DNA of 64,000 nt, taken from positions 302,389 through 366,388 of the forward strand of contig DKPJ01000011.1 of NCBI GenBank assembly GCA_002480085.1, given 5' to 3'. Made by a program: the position numbers and the translations under genes. The stretch's first letter is position 1; each line of letters starts with the position of its first letter. Of this stretch, positions 52,892 through 61,168 are shown in pieces. The DNA comes from Enterobacteriaceae bacterium UBA7338 (lineage in GTDB: Bacteria; Pseudomonadota; Gammaproteobacteria; Enterobacterales; Enterobacteriaceae). Below the pieces are notes generated by a model. The model ran no database searches, was not told where the DNA came from, and was given only the letters and a program-made list of their open reading frames with translations.

Positions 52892-53911
52892 ATGACCGAT
52901 CAACATGTGCATGTCCGAAACGATTACGATGACATATATACGCCGGGTAGAGGCGTCCCACTAAAACGTATTTCCTGGAGTGCAGTATTCGCTGGCGTCA
53001 TTATTTCCATGGTGCTCTACCTGATGCTGGCTATTCTTGGAACGGCCATTGGTACCACCACTATCGATCCTCTGGAAGAGGAAAATCCGATGGGGGGTAT
53101 CGGCATGGGGGCGGCGATCTGGACCGGCCTGAGCATGCTGATCGCCATTGCGGCGGGGGCCTATGCCGCAGGCAGGCTGGCACAGCGAGAGGGCGCTCTG
53201 CATGGAGTGCTAATGTTTGGCGTCAATACCATCATCAGCGCCTGGTTTGTTATTACGCTAGCCAGCAGCGCGGTGACCGGTGCGATGAATATTATGGGCG
53301 CTGGCTTGCAGGCCGTAGGCAGTGGTGTCACGGCGGTTGCACCGTCGGTTAAGGATATGGCGAAGGAAAAACTCGCAGAGAACAATATTAATCTCGATAG
53401 CTTACAGCAAGAGCTGGAGACGACGCTGCGACAAACCGGTAAGCCTGAGCTGCAGCCGGAGGCGCTGCAAAACCAGGCGCAGAATGAAGCCAACAATGCC
53501 CAGAATCAGGCGGCGGCAACGGCTAACACGCCGCAGACGGCTGACACTGATGTCGCAGGGTTTATTAAAGGCTTAATCGACAGAAATCAAGATACCTTCC
53601 AGGCAGCCGACCGCGAAGCGTTGAAAAATATTATTCAGGCGCGTACCGGTAAATCTGATGCCGAGGCGGAACAGATTGTCGCCCAGACCGAGAAAAGCTA
53701 TCAGGAGGCCCGGGCAAAATTTGACGAGCTGAAAGCGCAGGCGGAGCAGAAGGCGCGTGAAGCCGGTGAGAAAGCGGCAGCCGCTACGGCGAAAGCCAGC
53801 TGGTTTACCTTCTTCATGCTGCTCATTGAAGCGGTACTGGCGGGTGCCATGGGTATGGTAGGACGTCGTACTCAGCCGCGTCAGGTAACGACGACCGATC
53901 GCACCAGATAA
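52892..53911 (+). CDS. Uncharacterised membrane protein with a long helical central region
   Basis: A 339-residue protein I cannot assign to a studied family. Hydrophobic segments lie near residues 29-54, 72-94, 104-128 and 303-324. Between the third and fourth is a hydrophilic, Ala/Gln/Glu-rich stretch (about 150-300) with heptad-like repeats (QNQAQNEANNAQNQAAATAN, KFDELKAQAEQKAREAGEKA) likely to be amphipathic or coiled-coil helix. AAGGGAGAAGAAGAG precedes the ATG. It occupies the place of the fadK-ydiL block of K-12. A membrane-stress or scaffold role is only a guess. Confidence 0.75.
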   Translation: MTDQHVHVRNDYDDIYTPGRGVPLKRISWSAVFAGVIISMVLYLMLAILGTAIGTTTIDPLEEENPMGGIGMGAAIWTGLSMLIAIAAGAYAAGRLAQREGALHGVLMFGVNTIISAWFVITLASSAVTGAMNIMGAGLQAVGSGVTAVAPSVKDMAKEKLAENNINLDSLQQELETTLRQTGKPELQPEALQNQAQNEANNAQNQAAATANTPQTADTDVAGFIKGLIDRNQDTFQAADREALKNIIQARTGKSDAEAEQIVAQTEKSYQEARAKFDELKAQAEQKAREAGEKAAAATAKASWFTFFMLLIEAVLAGAMGMVGRRTQPRQVTTTDRTR

Positions 53912-53934
53912 TATTGTCTGTTATTTAAACATCA

Positions 53935-53960
53935 AGCCAGACTCCGGTCTGGCTTTTTTT
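53935..53960 (+). terminator. Terminator after the membrane protein gene
   Basis: AGCCAGAC (53935-53942) pairs with GTCTGGCT around TCCG, followed by T7. Confidence 0.88.
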
Positions 53961-53990
53961 ATGGTTATTTTAAGGACGGGATTTAGGTTA

Positions 53991-54095
53991 AAAAAAAGCC
54001 CATCGTGGGAGATGGGCAAAGACTACACACAGCAATTCGTTGTTTCACTCAGGGGATTTCCATGCTTATAAATCAAAGCCTTGATTTATAACCGT
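53991..54095 (-). ncRNA. rprA: Small regulatory RNA RprA
   Basis: On the minus strand the RNA starts ACGGTTATAAATCAAG, forms the 5' stem-loop (GGTTATAAATCAA with TTGATTTATAA), continues GCATGGAAATCCCC and the conserved CTGAGTGAAACAACGAAT segment, and ends in the terminator stem GCCCATC/GATGGGC with T7. This matches E. coli RprA almost base for base except in the 5' loop. RprA activates rpoS translation through Hfq and is induced by the Rcs system; upstream sequence GAGACGAATCTGATCG may contain the RcsB site. Location beside ydiK is also conserved. The remaining gap up to 54265 has no gene. Confidence 0.95.
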
Positions 54096-54265
54096 GCCTT
54101 AATAGTAGGCATCGCCCTTATTTGCGTCGATCAGATTCGTCTCAATAGTTAACCATAAGTTACGATTTTGAGACAAGCAAAATAGTGGATATAGCGTATA
54201 TATAGTGAGTTGCAGGGTCGGACCAGATAGGGAATATAAATAATTGATAAGCGGGGCTTAATAGT

Positions 54266-54285
54266 AAAGCGGGTTTCCCCGCTTT
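54266..54285. terminator. Terminator downstream of ydiK
   Basis: AAAGCGGG (54266-54273) pairs with CCCGCTTT (54278-54285) just after the ydiK stop on the minus strand. Confidence 0.65.
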
Positions 54286-54290
54286 AATGA

Positions 54291-55403
54291 CTATTTATTA
54301 TCCAATTCGCGATCTTTAACCTTTTCTAAAAGATTATCTTTAACCTCACCCGGGGGAGGAACTTCACGAACCCAGGCATCAAACAGACGCCATGAAACGG
54401 CGAGTAGAACCGGACCGATAAACAGGCCGATCATGCCAAAGGCGATCAGTCCGCCAATAACGCCAGAAAGAATAAGAATCAGCGGTAAATCGGCCCCCAT
54501 GCGGATCAGCACCGGGCGGATGACGTTATCCAGCGTTCCGACTACGCAGCTCCAGACCAGCAGCACCGTGCCCCAGGTGGTATCCCCGCTCCAGTAGAGC
54601 CAGATAATGGCTGGGATCAGCACCGGCAGCGGACCAATCTGCACCAGGCAGGAGAGGATCATGACCACCGTAAACAGGGTTGGGTAGGGGACGCCGGTGA
54701 CGGCCAGCCCGATGCCGCCCAGCACCGCCTGCACCAGCGCGGTGACGACAACGCCGAGGGCCACGGCGCGGATCGCCTGCGCTGCCAGCAGCACGGCGGT
54801 ATCACCTCGTTTGCCAGCCAGCCTGGTAGAAAAGTGGCGGATGCCCTGGGCGACCCGCTCACCGCGCCAGAACAGCAGGGCGCTGAACAGCAGCATCAGC
54901 GCACAATGCATCATAAAGCGGCCAATATGCGCCGCCTGGCCGACGAACCAGGTGGTGGTCGCGCCCAGATAGGGGCGTACCTTGGCCATAATCGCGCTGC
55001 CGCCCATATCCAGCAGGTTATGCCAGCCAAGATAGAGATTATGCCCCACCAGCGGAATGCTCTTAAGCCAGGCCAGATCCGGCGGGGTCAGATCGCCGGA
55101 GGTAATGGCGCGGATCACCGGGCCGCTGCCGTCAACAAGGCTGTTTACCAGCAGGGCAATAGGAATAACGAATACCAGGATTAAGATCACGGTCATACAC
55201 AGCACCGCCAGGGAGCGACGGCCCGCCAGCACGCGCTGGAAGCGTAAAAACAGCGGCCAGGTGGCAATCACGATGGTGCCGGCCCAGGCAAAGCTAAGAA
55301 TGAAGGGTTGCACTATCCATAGACAGGCAACAATCATAACGGCTAAAAACAGCACCGAGAGCAGGATCTGAGCCACATCTCCGGGCTGACGACTATTGAT
55401 CAT
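54291..55403 (-). CDS. ydiK: YdiK, AI-2E (PerM) family transporter
   Basis: Inner-membrane protein of the AI-2E/PerM transporter family, substrate unknown. The 370 residues have about eight membrane segments: four in the N-terminal half, a connecting stretch, and the C-terminal PGVYPTL-like VPYPTLFTVVMILSC and DLPLILILSGVIGGL family blocks. It is divergent from ydiJ, with a weak PurR-like box in the gap. Confidence 0.94.
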   Translation of the reverse strand: MINSRQPGDVAQILLSVLFLAVMIVACLWIVQPFILSFAWAGTIVIATWPLFLRFQRVLAGRRSLAVLCMTVILILVFVIPIALLVNSLVDGSGPVIRAITSGDLTPPDLAWLKSIPLVGHNLYLGWHNLLDMGGSAIMAKVRPYLGATTTWFVGQAAHIGRFMMHCALMLLFSALLFWRGERVAQGIRHFSTRLAGKRGDTAVLLAAQAIRAVALGVVVTALVQAVLGGIGLAVTGVPYPTLFTVVMILSCLVQIGPLPVLIPAIIWLYWSGDTTWGTVLLVWSCVVGTLDNVIRPVLIRMGADLPLILILSGVIGGLIAFGMIGLFIGPVLLAVSWRLFDAWVREVPPPGEVKDNLLEKVKDRELDNK

Positions 55404-55551
55404 AAGATCTATCCACCTTTTGTTTTCGCCGAACCGTCGGCGCGTAATACAAGAATACCGCTGTTTATTTCAGCGTGTTTTGGCCGCGCTATTTTGCCCG
55501 TAATTCAAATGGGCGTAGCATAAAAAAATGTGATACAACGATAAACGCATA

Positions 55552-55567
55552 ACGCAAACGATACACT
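55552..55567. promoter_or_regulatory. Weak PurR-like box between ydiK and ydiJ
   Basis: ACGCAAACGATACACT fits ANGCAANCGNTTNCNT with two mismatches. It lies about 150 bp before ydiK and 34 bp before ydiJ. Tentative. Confidence 0.35.
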
Positions 55568-55600
55568 TACAACATTAACAGTCAGGCAGGGTCAACGGTA

Positions 55601-58600
55601 ATGATCCCACAGATTTCTCAAGCACCCGGCGTCGTTCAGCTGGTGCTCAATTTTTTGCAGGCACTGGAGCAACAGGGTTTTACAGGTGATACCGCCACGG
55701 ATTACGCCGACAGGCTAACCATGGCGACCGATAACAGTATTTACCAGCTTCTCCCCGATGCAGTGGTTTTTCCCCGTTCTACCGCCGATGTTTCCCTGAT
55801 CACCCGGCTTGCCGGTGAGGCCCGCTTCCAGTCGCTGGTCTTTACCCCGCGCGGCGGGGGGACGGGCACCAACGGCCAGGCGCTAAACCAGGGCATCATT
55901 GTCGATCTCTCCCGCTATATGAACCGCATCCTCGAAATCAACCCCGAAGAGGGCTGGGTGCGCGTGGAAGCCGGGGTGATCAAAGATCAGCTTAACCAGT
56001 TTTTGAAACCGTACGGCTTCTTCTTCGCCCCGGAGCTTTCCACCAGCAACCGTGCCACCCTCGGCGGCATGATCAATACCGATGCCTCCGGGCAGGGATC
56101 GCTGGTTTACGGTAAAACGTCCGATCACGTGCTGGGCGTGCGGGCCGTTCTGCTGGGCGGCGATCTGCTGGATACGCAGCCGGTCTCGCTGGAGCTGGCG
56201 CGCACGCTTGGTAAAGCACAGACCGCCCAGGGACGGATCTATAAAACGGTATATGAGAGCTGCTACAACAATCGCCAGCTCATTATCGATAAGTTTCCCA
56301 AGCTAAACCGGTTCCTGACCGGCTACGATCTGCGTCACGTCTTTGATGATGAGATGACCACCTTCGATCTCACCCGCATCCTGACCGGTTCAGAGGGGAC
56401 GCTGGCCTTTATTACCGAGGCGCGGCTGGATATTACGCCGCTGCCGAAGGTGCGTCGGCTGGTCAACGTCAAATATGACTCCTTTAACTCGGCGCTACGT
56501 AACGCCCCCTTTATGGTGGAGGCCCAGGCGCTGTCGGTTGAGACCGTTGACTCTACGGTGCTTAACCTGGCGCGGGAGGATATCGTCTGGCACTCCGTTC
56601 ACGATTTGATTACCGACGTGCCGGATAAGACTATGCTGGGACTCAACATCGTTGAGTTTGCTGGCGACGATGCGGAGCTGATTGACGGTCGGGTTAATGC
56701 CCTCTGCCAGCGTCTGGATACGCTGATTGCTGCCGAGGAGGGCGGAGTCATTGGCTGGCAGGTGTGCAGCGAGCTGGCGGGGATTGAGCGCATCTATGCG
56801 ATGCGTAAAAAAGCGGTCGGGCTGCTGGGGAATGCTAAAGGCGCGGCGAAGCCGATCCCCTTTGCGGAGGATACCTGCGTGCCGCCGGAGCATCTGGCGG
56901 ACTACATCGTTGAGTTTCGCGCCCTGCTCGACAGCCACGGGCTGAACTACGGCATGTTTGGTCACGTGGATGCGGGCGTGCTGCACGTTCGTCCGGCGCT
57001 GGATATGTGCGACCCGCAGCAGGAGATGCTGATGAAAAAGATCTCCGACGAGGTGGTGGCCCTGACGGCGAAGTATGGCGGTCTGCTCTGGGGTGAGCAC
57101 GGCAAAGGTTTCCGCGCCGAATACAGCCCGGCTTTCTTTGGCGAGCAGCTCTACGGCGAGCTGCGCAAGGTCAAAGCGGCGTTCGATCCGCAGAACCGAC
57201 TCAACCCGGGTAAAATCTGCCCGCCGACGGGCCTTGATGCGCCGATGATGCAGGTTGATGCCGTGAAGCGCGGCACCTTTGACCGACAGATCCCCATCAG
57301 CGTGCGCTCCTCGTGGCGCGGGGCGATGGAGTGCAACGGCAACGGGTTATGCTTTAACTTTGATGCAAAAAGCCCGATGTGCCCGTCGATGAAAATCACC
57401 AGCAACCGTATCCACTCGCCTAAAGGCCGCGCCACGCTGGTGCGGGAGTGGCTGCGGCTGCTGGCGGATCGCGGTATCGATCCCATCAAGCTGGAGAAGG
57501 AGCTGCCGGAGAAACGCGCCAGCCTGCGGAGCCTGATCGAACGCACCCGTAACAGCTGGCACGCCCGCCACGGCGAGTATGACTTCTCCCACGAGGTGAA
57601 AGAGGCGATGTCCGGCTGCCTGGCGTGCAAGGCCTGCTCGACCCAGTGTCCGATTAAAATTGACGTACCGGAGTTTCGCTCGCGCTTCCTCCAGCTCTAT
57701 CACACCCGCTATCTGCGCCCGTTGCGCGACCACGTTATCGCCAGCGTAGAGAGCTATGCGCCGCTGATGGCCCGTGCGCCGAAGACCTTTAACTTCTTTA
57801 TGAGCCAGCCGTGGGTGCGCTCTCTGTCGGCCACCCACATCGGGATGGTGGATCTGCCTCTGCTGTCGGTGCCTTCTCTCCAGCAGCAGATGGTTGGGCA
57901 TCGCTCGGCCAATATGACCCTCGACGAGCTGGAGCAGCTTAGCCAAGAACAGAGGGCAAAAACGGTGCTGGTGGTGCAGGATCCCTTCACCAGCTATTAC
58001 GACGCTCAGGTGGTGAGCGATTTTGTCCGGCTGGTGGAGAAGCTGGGCTATCAGCCCGTGGTGCTGCCGTTCTCCCCGAACGGTAAGGCGCAGCACATCA
58101 AAGGTTTCCTGATGCGCTTTGCCAAAACGGCGCAGAAAACGTCTGACTTCCTCGCGCGGGTGGCACAGCTGGGAATGCCGATGGTCGGCGTCGATCCGGC
58201 GCTGGTGCTCTGCTATCGCGATGAGTATAAGCAGACGTTAGGGGACAAGCGCGGCGAGTTTAACGTTCAGCTGGTGCACGAGTGGCTACCCGCCGCGCTG
58301 GCATCTCATGAGGATCGGGTGCCGGGGGGCGAGTCATGGTATCTGTTTGGCCACTGTACCGAGGTCACCGCCTTACCGGGCGCGCCGGGACAGTGGGCAA
58401 ACATTTTTGCCCGCTTTGGCGCTAAACTTGAGAACGTTAGCGTTGGCTGCTGCGGCATGGCCGGAACCTACGGCCATGAGGTCCACAATCACGCGAACTC
58501 GCTGGGCATCTACGAGCTATCGTGGCACCAGGCCATGCAGCGCCTGCCGCGCAACCGCTGCCTGGCGACGGGGTACTCGTGCCGCAGCCAGGTGAAACGC

Positions 58601-58657
58601 ATCGAGGGCAGCGGCGTGCGCCATCCGCTACAGGCTCTGCTGGAGATAATGGGATGA
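55601..58657 (+). CDS. ydiJ: YdiJ, FAD-linked oxidoreductase with Fe-S domain (D-2-hydroxyglutarate dehydrogenase family)
   Basis: A 1018-residue fused flavoprotein, the E. coli length. Domains in order: FAD-binding PCMH (about 45-240, TPRGGGTGTNGQ), FAD-linked oxidase C-terminal (about 250-520), a 4Fe-4S segment with Cys673, 676, 679 and 683 (CLACKACSTQCP), and a C-terminal GlpC-like region with two CCG-type cysteine clusters (SVGCCGMAGTYG). Homologues oxidise D-2-hydroxyglutarate. The stop overlaps the menI start (ATGA). Confidence 0.95.
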   Translation: MIPQISQAPGVVQLVLNFLQALEQQGFTGDTATDYADRLTMATDNSIYQLLPDAVVFPRSTADVSLITRLAGEARFQSLVFTPRGGGTGTNGQALNQGIIVDLSRYMNRILEINPEEGWVRVEAGVIKDQLNQFLKPYGFFFAPELSTSNRATLGGMINTDASGQGSLVYGKTSDHVLGVRAVLLGGDLLDTQPVSLELARTLGKAQTAQGRIYKTVYESCYNNRQLIIDKFPKLNRFLTGYDLRHVFDDEMTTFDLTRILTGSEGTLAFITEARLDITPLPKVRRLVNVKYDSFNSALRNAPFMVEAQALSVETVDSTVLNLAREDIVWHSVHDLITDVPDKTMLGLNIVEFAGDDAELIDGRVNALCQRLDTLIAAEEGGVIGWQVCSELAGIERIYAMRKKAVGLLGNAKGAAKPIPFAEDTCVPPEHLADYIVEFRALLDSHGLNYGMFGHVDAGVLHVRPALDMCDPQQEMLMKKISDEVVALTAKYGGLLWGEHGKGFRAEYSPAFFGEQLYGELRKVKAAFDPQNRLNPGKICPPTGLDAPMMQVDAVKRGTFDRQIPISVRSSWRGAMECNGNGLCFNFDAKSPMCPSMKITSNRIHSPKGRATLVREWLRLLADRGIDPIKLEKELPEKRASLRSLIERTRNSWHARHGEYDFSHEVKEAMSGCLACKACSTQCPIKIDVPEFRSRFLQLYHTRYLRPLRDHVIASVESYAPLMARAPKTFNFFMSQPWVRSLSATHIGMVDLPLLSVPSLQQQMVGHRSANMTLDELEQLSQEQRAKTVLVVQDPFTSYYDAQVVSDFVRLVEKLGYQPVVLPFSPNGKAQHIKGFLMRFAKTAQKTSDFLARVAQLGMPMVGVDPALVLCYRDEYKQTLGDKRGEFNVQLVHEWLPAALASHEDRVPGGESWYLFGHCTEVTALPGAPGQWANIFARFGAKLENVSVGCCGMAGTYGHEVHNHANSLGIYELSWHQAMQRLPRNRCLATGYSCRSQVKRIEGSGVRHPLQALLEIMG

Positions 58658-59064
58658 TCTGGAAACGTACGGCTACCCTCGAAGCGCTGAACGCGATGGG
58701 CGAGGGCAATATGGTAGGGCTGCTTGATATTCGTTTCGAGCGCATCGGCGACGATGTGCTCGAAGCTTCGATGCCCGTGGATGCCCGCACGCATCAGCCT
58801 TTTGGTCTGCTGCACGGCGGCGCATCGGTGGTGCTGGCGGAAACCCTCGGTTCGGTGGCGGGCTATCTTTGCACTGAGGCCGAGCATAACGTGGTAGGAA
58901 TCGAGATCAACGCCAACCATATTCGCGCCGTACGCAGCGGCCGGGTGCGCGGCGTCTGCTCCGCGCTGCATACCGGTGGCCGCCATCAGGTATGGCAGAT
59001 TGATATCTTTGATGAGCAGGATCGTTTGTGCTGTTCCTCACGGCTGACTACCGCCGTCGTCTGA
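58654..59064 (+). CDS. menI: 1,4-dihydroxy-2-naphthoyl-CoA hydrolase MenI
   Basis: Hot-dog thioesterase of menaquinone synthesis, also with broad acyl-CoA activity. ATG 58654 overlaps the ydiJ stop by 4 bp and gives 136 residues as in E. coli. The catalytic glutamate is Glu63 in FGLLHGGASVVLAE. An earlier in-frame start lies inside ydiJ and is rejected. Confidence 0.96.
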   Translation: MIWKRTATLEALNAMGEGNMVGLLDIRFERIGDDVLEASMPVDARTHQPFGLLHGGASVVLAETLGSVAGYLCTEAEHNVVGIEINANHIRAVRSGRVRGVCSALHTGGRHQVWQIDIFDEQDRLCCSSRLTTAVV

Positions 59065-59070
59065 GATTTT

Positions 59071-59093
59071 ACGGCAGGTTTTGCCTGCCGTTT
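59071..59093 (+). terminator. Terminator after menI
   Basis: ACGGCAGG (59071-59078) and CCTGCCGT (59084-59091) pair around TTTTG, followed by a short T run. Confidence 0.75.
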
Positions 59094-59137
59094 ACTGCCG
59101 ATCTATTTTTTTCTTTCCCGGATGTGCTTTTTTCAAA

Positions 59138-59274
59138 ACGTGCTAAAATCCGCGCGATTGAATCTTCGTCTAATACTATTGTCTTATTCGAAGACCGTAA
59201 CGCTGACTGACCTAATGAAGGGATTCGTTGTTTCCTTAAGCGCTACTTACTATAAGCTTAAAGGTAACAACGTC
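59138..59274 (+). promoter_or_regulatory. Promoter and long leader of lpxP
   Basis: An extended -10 (TGCTAAAAT, core TAAAAT 59144-59149) follows a T-rich stretch. Transcription from about 59156 would give a leader of about 119 bases. Its end, TTAAAGGTAACAACGTC before the ATG, resembles the translation start region of cspA-type cold-shock mRNAs. CTTCG (59164) and CGAAG (59189) can pair at the 5' end. Confidence 0.5.
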
Positions 59275-60189
59275 ATGTGTGCTTCGTTTAAACTGGCTTT
59301 TCTGCATCCCCGTCACTGGTCAACCTGGTTTGGCCTTGCCGTTCTCTGGCTTCTTGTTCAACTGCCTTATCCTCTCCTCTACCGCTTCGGCACTGGCCTT
59401 GGCCGTGTAGCGCGTCCGTTCCTGAAACGGCGGGAGAGTATTGCCCGACGCAACCTCGAGCTCTGTTTCCCTGAGATGACGCCTGCGCTGCGTGAGACGC
59501 TCATCGAAAGGAACTTTATGTCATTGGGCATGGGGCTTATCGAGACCGGTATGGCCTGGTTCTGGCCGGACAAGCGGGTGCGCCGCTGGTTCGACGTGGA
59601 AGGCTATCAAAACCTGGTGGAAGCGCAGAAAAAATATAATGGCGTGATGGTTGTTGGCGTGCACTTTATGTCGCTGGAGCTGGGTGGACGGGTGATGGGG
59701 CTGTGCCAGCCGATGATGGCAACCTACCGGCAGCACAACAGTCCGGTGATGGAGTGGGTGCAGACCCGGGGCCGTATGCGCTCGAATAAGTCGATGATCG
59801 ACCGTCGTAACCTGAAGGGCCTCGTCAGCGCACTGCGCAAAGGTGAAGCGGTGTGGTTTGCTCCGGACCAGGACTATGGACGTAAAGGCAGCACCTTTGC
59901 GCCGTTCTTCTCGGTAAACGCCGCGACGACCAACGGTACCTACGTGCTGTCGCGCCTCTCCGGTTCGGCAATGCTGACGGTGACCATGGTGCGTAAGCCC
60001 GACGGCTCCGGCTATCAGCTGCATATCGGCGAGGCGCTCACGGACTATCCGGTGGACAATGAGTTCGAAGCTGCCAGCTATATGAACCGGGTGATTGAGC
60101 GGGAGATTATGCGCGCCCCCGAGCAGTATCTCTGGATCCACCGCCGCTTTAAAACCCGCCCCATGGGCGAAGCCTCGCTCTATCTCTAA
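59275..60189 (+). CDS. lpxP: Lipid A palmitoleoyltransferase LpxP
   Basis: Cold-induced late acyltransferase that adds palmitoleate to Kdo2-lipid IVA in place of the laurate added by LpxL. The 304 residues are closer to E. coli LpxP than LpxL (GVMVVGVHFMSLELGGRVMG, MMATYRQHN, FAPDQDYGRKGS). It has one N-terminal membrane segment and the HxxxxE motif (HFMSLE). ATG 59275 matches the family N terminus; the open frame upstream is leader. In K-12 lpxP is elsewhere; here it sits between menI and suf. Confidence 0.9.
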   Translation: MCASFKLAFLHPRHWSTWFGLAVLWLLVQLPYPLLYRFGTGLGRVARPFLKRRESIARRNLELCFPEMTPALRETLIERNFMSLGMGLIETGMAWFWPDKRVRRWFDVEGYQNLVEAQKKYNGVMVVGVHFMSLELGGRVMGLCQPMMATYRQHNSPVMEWVQTRGRMRSNKSMIDRRNLKGLVSALRKGEAVWFAPDQDYGRKGSTFAPFFSVNAATTNGTYVLSRLSGSAMLTVTMVRKPDGSGYQLHIGEALTDYPVDNEFEAASYMNRVIEREIMRAPEQYLWIHRRFKTRPMGEASLYL

Positions 60190-60200
60190 TTCTTAAATAA

Positions 60201-60229
60201 AAGCTGCCTGCTGATGCGGGCGGCTTTTT
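60201..60229 (+). terminator. Terminator after lpxP
   Basis: AAGCTGCCTGC pairs, with G-U pairs, with GCGGGCGGCTT around TGAT and is followed by T5. Confidence 0.8.
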
Positions 60230-60256
60230 CAGGCAGGCCTCGCGTGAGGCCTGTGT

Positions 60257-60427
60257 TCATGCAATTTTTTTCCATCGCCGCCTTTTCGGGATGGTGGTTT
60301 TCGCGGTGAGTCTGGCTCCGCAGACGGAACAGACGGCCCCGTGGGGATAATGTTTGTCAGGGCAAAAAGTTGTGAAGATGAACTTAGCACCGTTGCAGAC
60401 AGGGCACTTGAACTCGAGATTGGGGAT
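60257..60427 (-). CDS. Small zinc-ribbon protein with a non-AUG start (copy 2)
   Basis: A 56-codon frame starting at ATC 60427, 4 bases after GGAGG (60436-60432), or at a nearby codon; no ATG is available. The product reads IPNLEFKCPVCNGAKFIF, then HYPHGAVCSVCGARLTAK and a basic tail ending WKKIA. It aligns without gaps to copy 1 (about 29 of 56 identical, both CxxC pairs and PHGAVC kept). The leader GTGTTTCCACTCAAC is shared. It converges on lpxP, a cold-induced gene, consistent with the YmcF/YnfQ cold-shock micro-protein family. ATG-started frames overlapping it are shadows. Confidence 0.75.
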   Translation of the reverse strand: MPNLEFKCPVCNGAKFIFTTFCPDKHYPHGAVCSVCGARLTAKTTIPKRRRWKKIA

Positions 60428-60480
60428 AGCCCCTCCGGCCCGTTGAGTGGAAACACCACAGTAGCATCTTTTTTAGTCAA

Positions 60481-60791
60481 TTACAGACAGGTGCCAAAAC
60501 TAAGTAAATTATTTTTAGCGCCTGCTGCTCTAATCGCATAAATAGGCATTGCCTATACATGTTTCAATTTTGTTATCAAAGACGCAGAGTCTTCATTTAA
60601 AATCTATTAAGATCAACAGATTGCTCAACGCAATCCTTTCCTGTTAACCCTGACAGCAGGGTCTATGCTTAATAGAAGTGTTCAAAAAGGGCATCTAACG
60701 CGAATAACCCTGCGGATTAGAGGTTGAAGTGATAATCATTATCACTAACATAGCGTTATGTCCTGCTGACGTAATCATGTGAGGTATACCT
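60481..60791 (+). promoter_or_regulatory. suf operon control region
   Basis: This 311 bp gap has no gene. In E. coli the same region holds OxyR, IHF and IscR sites. Here GATCAACAGATTG (60613-60625) resembles an IHF core with one mismatch; OxyR and IscR sites could not be placed by eye. No counterpart of K-12 ydiH was found. Confidence 0.45.
60730..60744 (+). promoter_or_regulatory. Fur box of the suf operon
   Basis: TGATAATCATTATCA is a perfect palindrome corresponding to the core of the classic Fur box. It lies about 48 bp before the sufA ATG and should repress suf when iron is plentiful. Confidence 0.9.
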
Positions 60792-61160
60792 ATGGAATTG
60801 CATTCAGGGACTTTCGATCCAAACAATCCGGGCTGGCAAGGTTTGATCCTGACCCCCGCAGCGGCGGAGCACATTCGCGCCCTGACCAGCAAGCAGCCTG
60901 AGCTACGCGGTGTGCGTCTCGGCATCAAGCAGACAGGCTGCGCCGGTTTCGGCTATGTGCTGGACACCGTGACTGAACCAGCAAAAGACGATCTGCTGTT
61001 TGAGCTAGACGGTGCGCGCCTGTATGTCCCACTGCAGGCCATGCCGTTTATTGATGGAACGACCGTCGATTATGTGCGCGAAGGATTAAACCAGATATTT
61101 AAATTTTATAACCCGAAAGCTCAGCACGAGTGCGGCTGTGGTGAAAGCTTTGGGGTATAG
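60792..61160 (+). CDS. sufA: SufA, A-type Fe-S carrier
   Basis: Receives Fe-S clusters from SufBCD and passes them to apo-targets. The 122 residues have the three conserved ligands Cys50 (KQTGCAGFGY), Cys114 and Cys116 (HECGCGES). First gene of the stress-responsive suf operon. Confidence 0.97.
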   Translation: MELHSGTFDPNNPGWQGLILTPAAAEHIRALTSKQPELRGVRLGIKQTGCAGFGYVLDTVTEPAKDDLLFELDGARLYVPLQAMPFIDGTTVDYVREGLNQIFKFYNPKAQHECGCGESFGV

Positions 61161-61168
61161 GCGGTACT

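Noticed and set aside
60229..60480. 83-codon minus-strand frame before suf
   Set aside because: Same situation as at copy 1; the CxxC frame is the conserved one.
60540..60791. ydiH counterpart before sufA
   Set aside because: No frame of the right length with similarity to the K-12 protein as I recall it.
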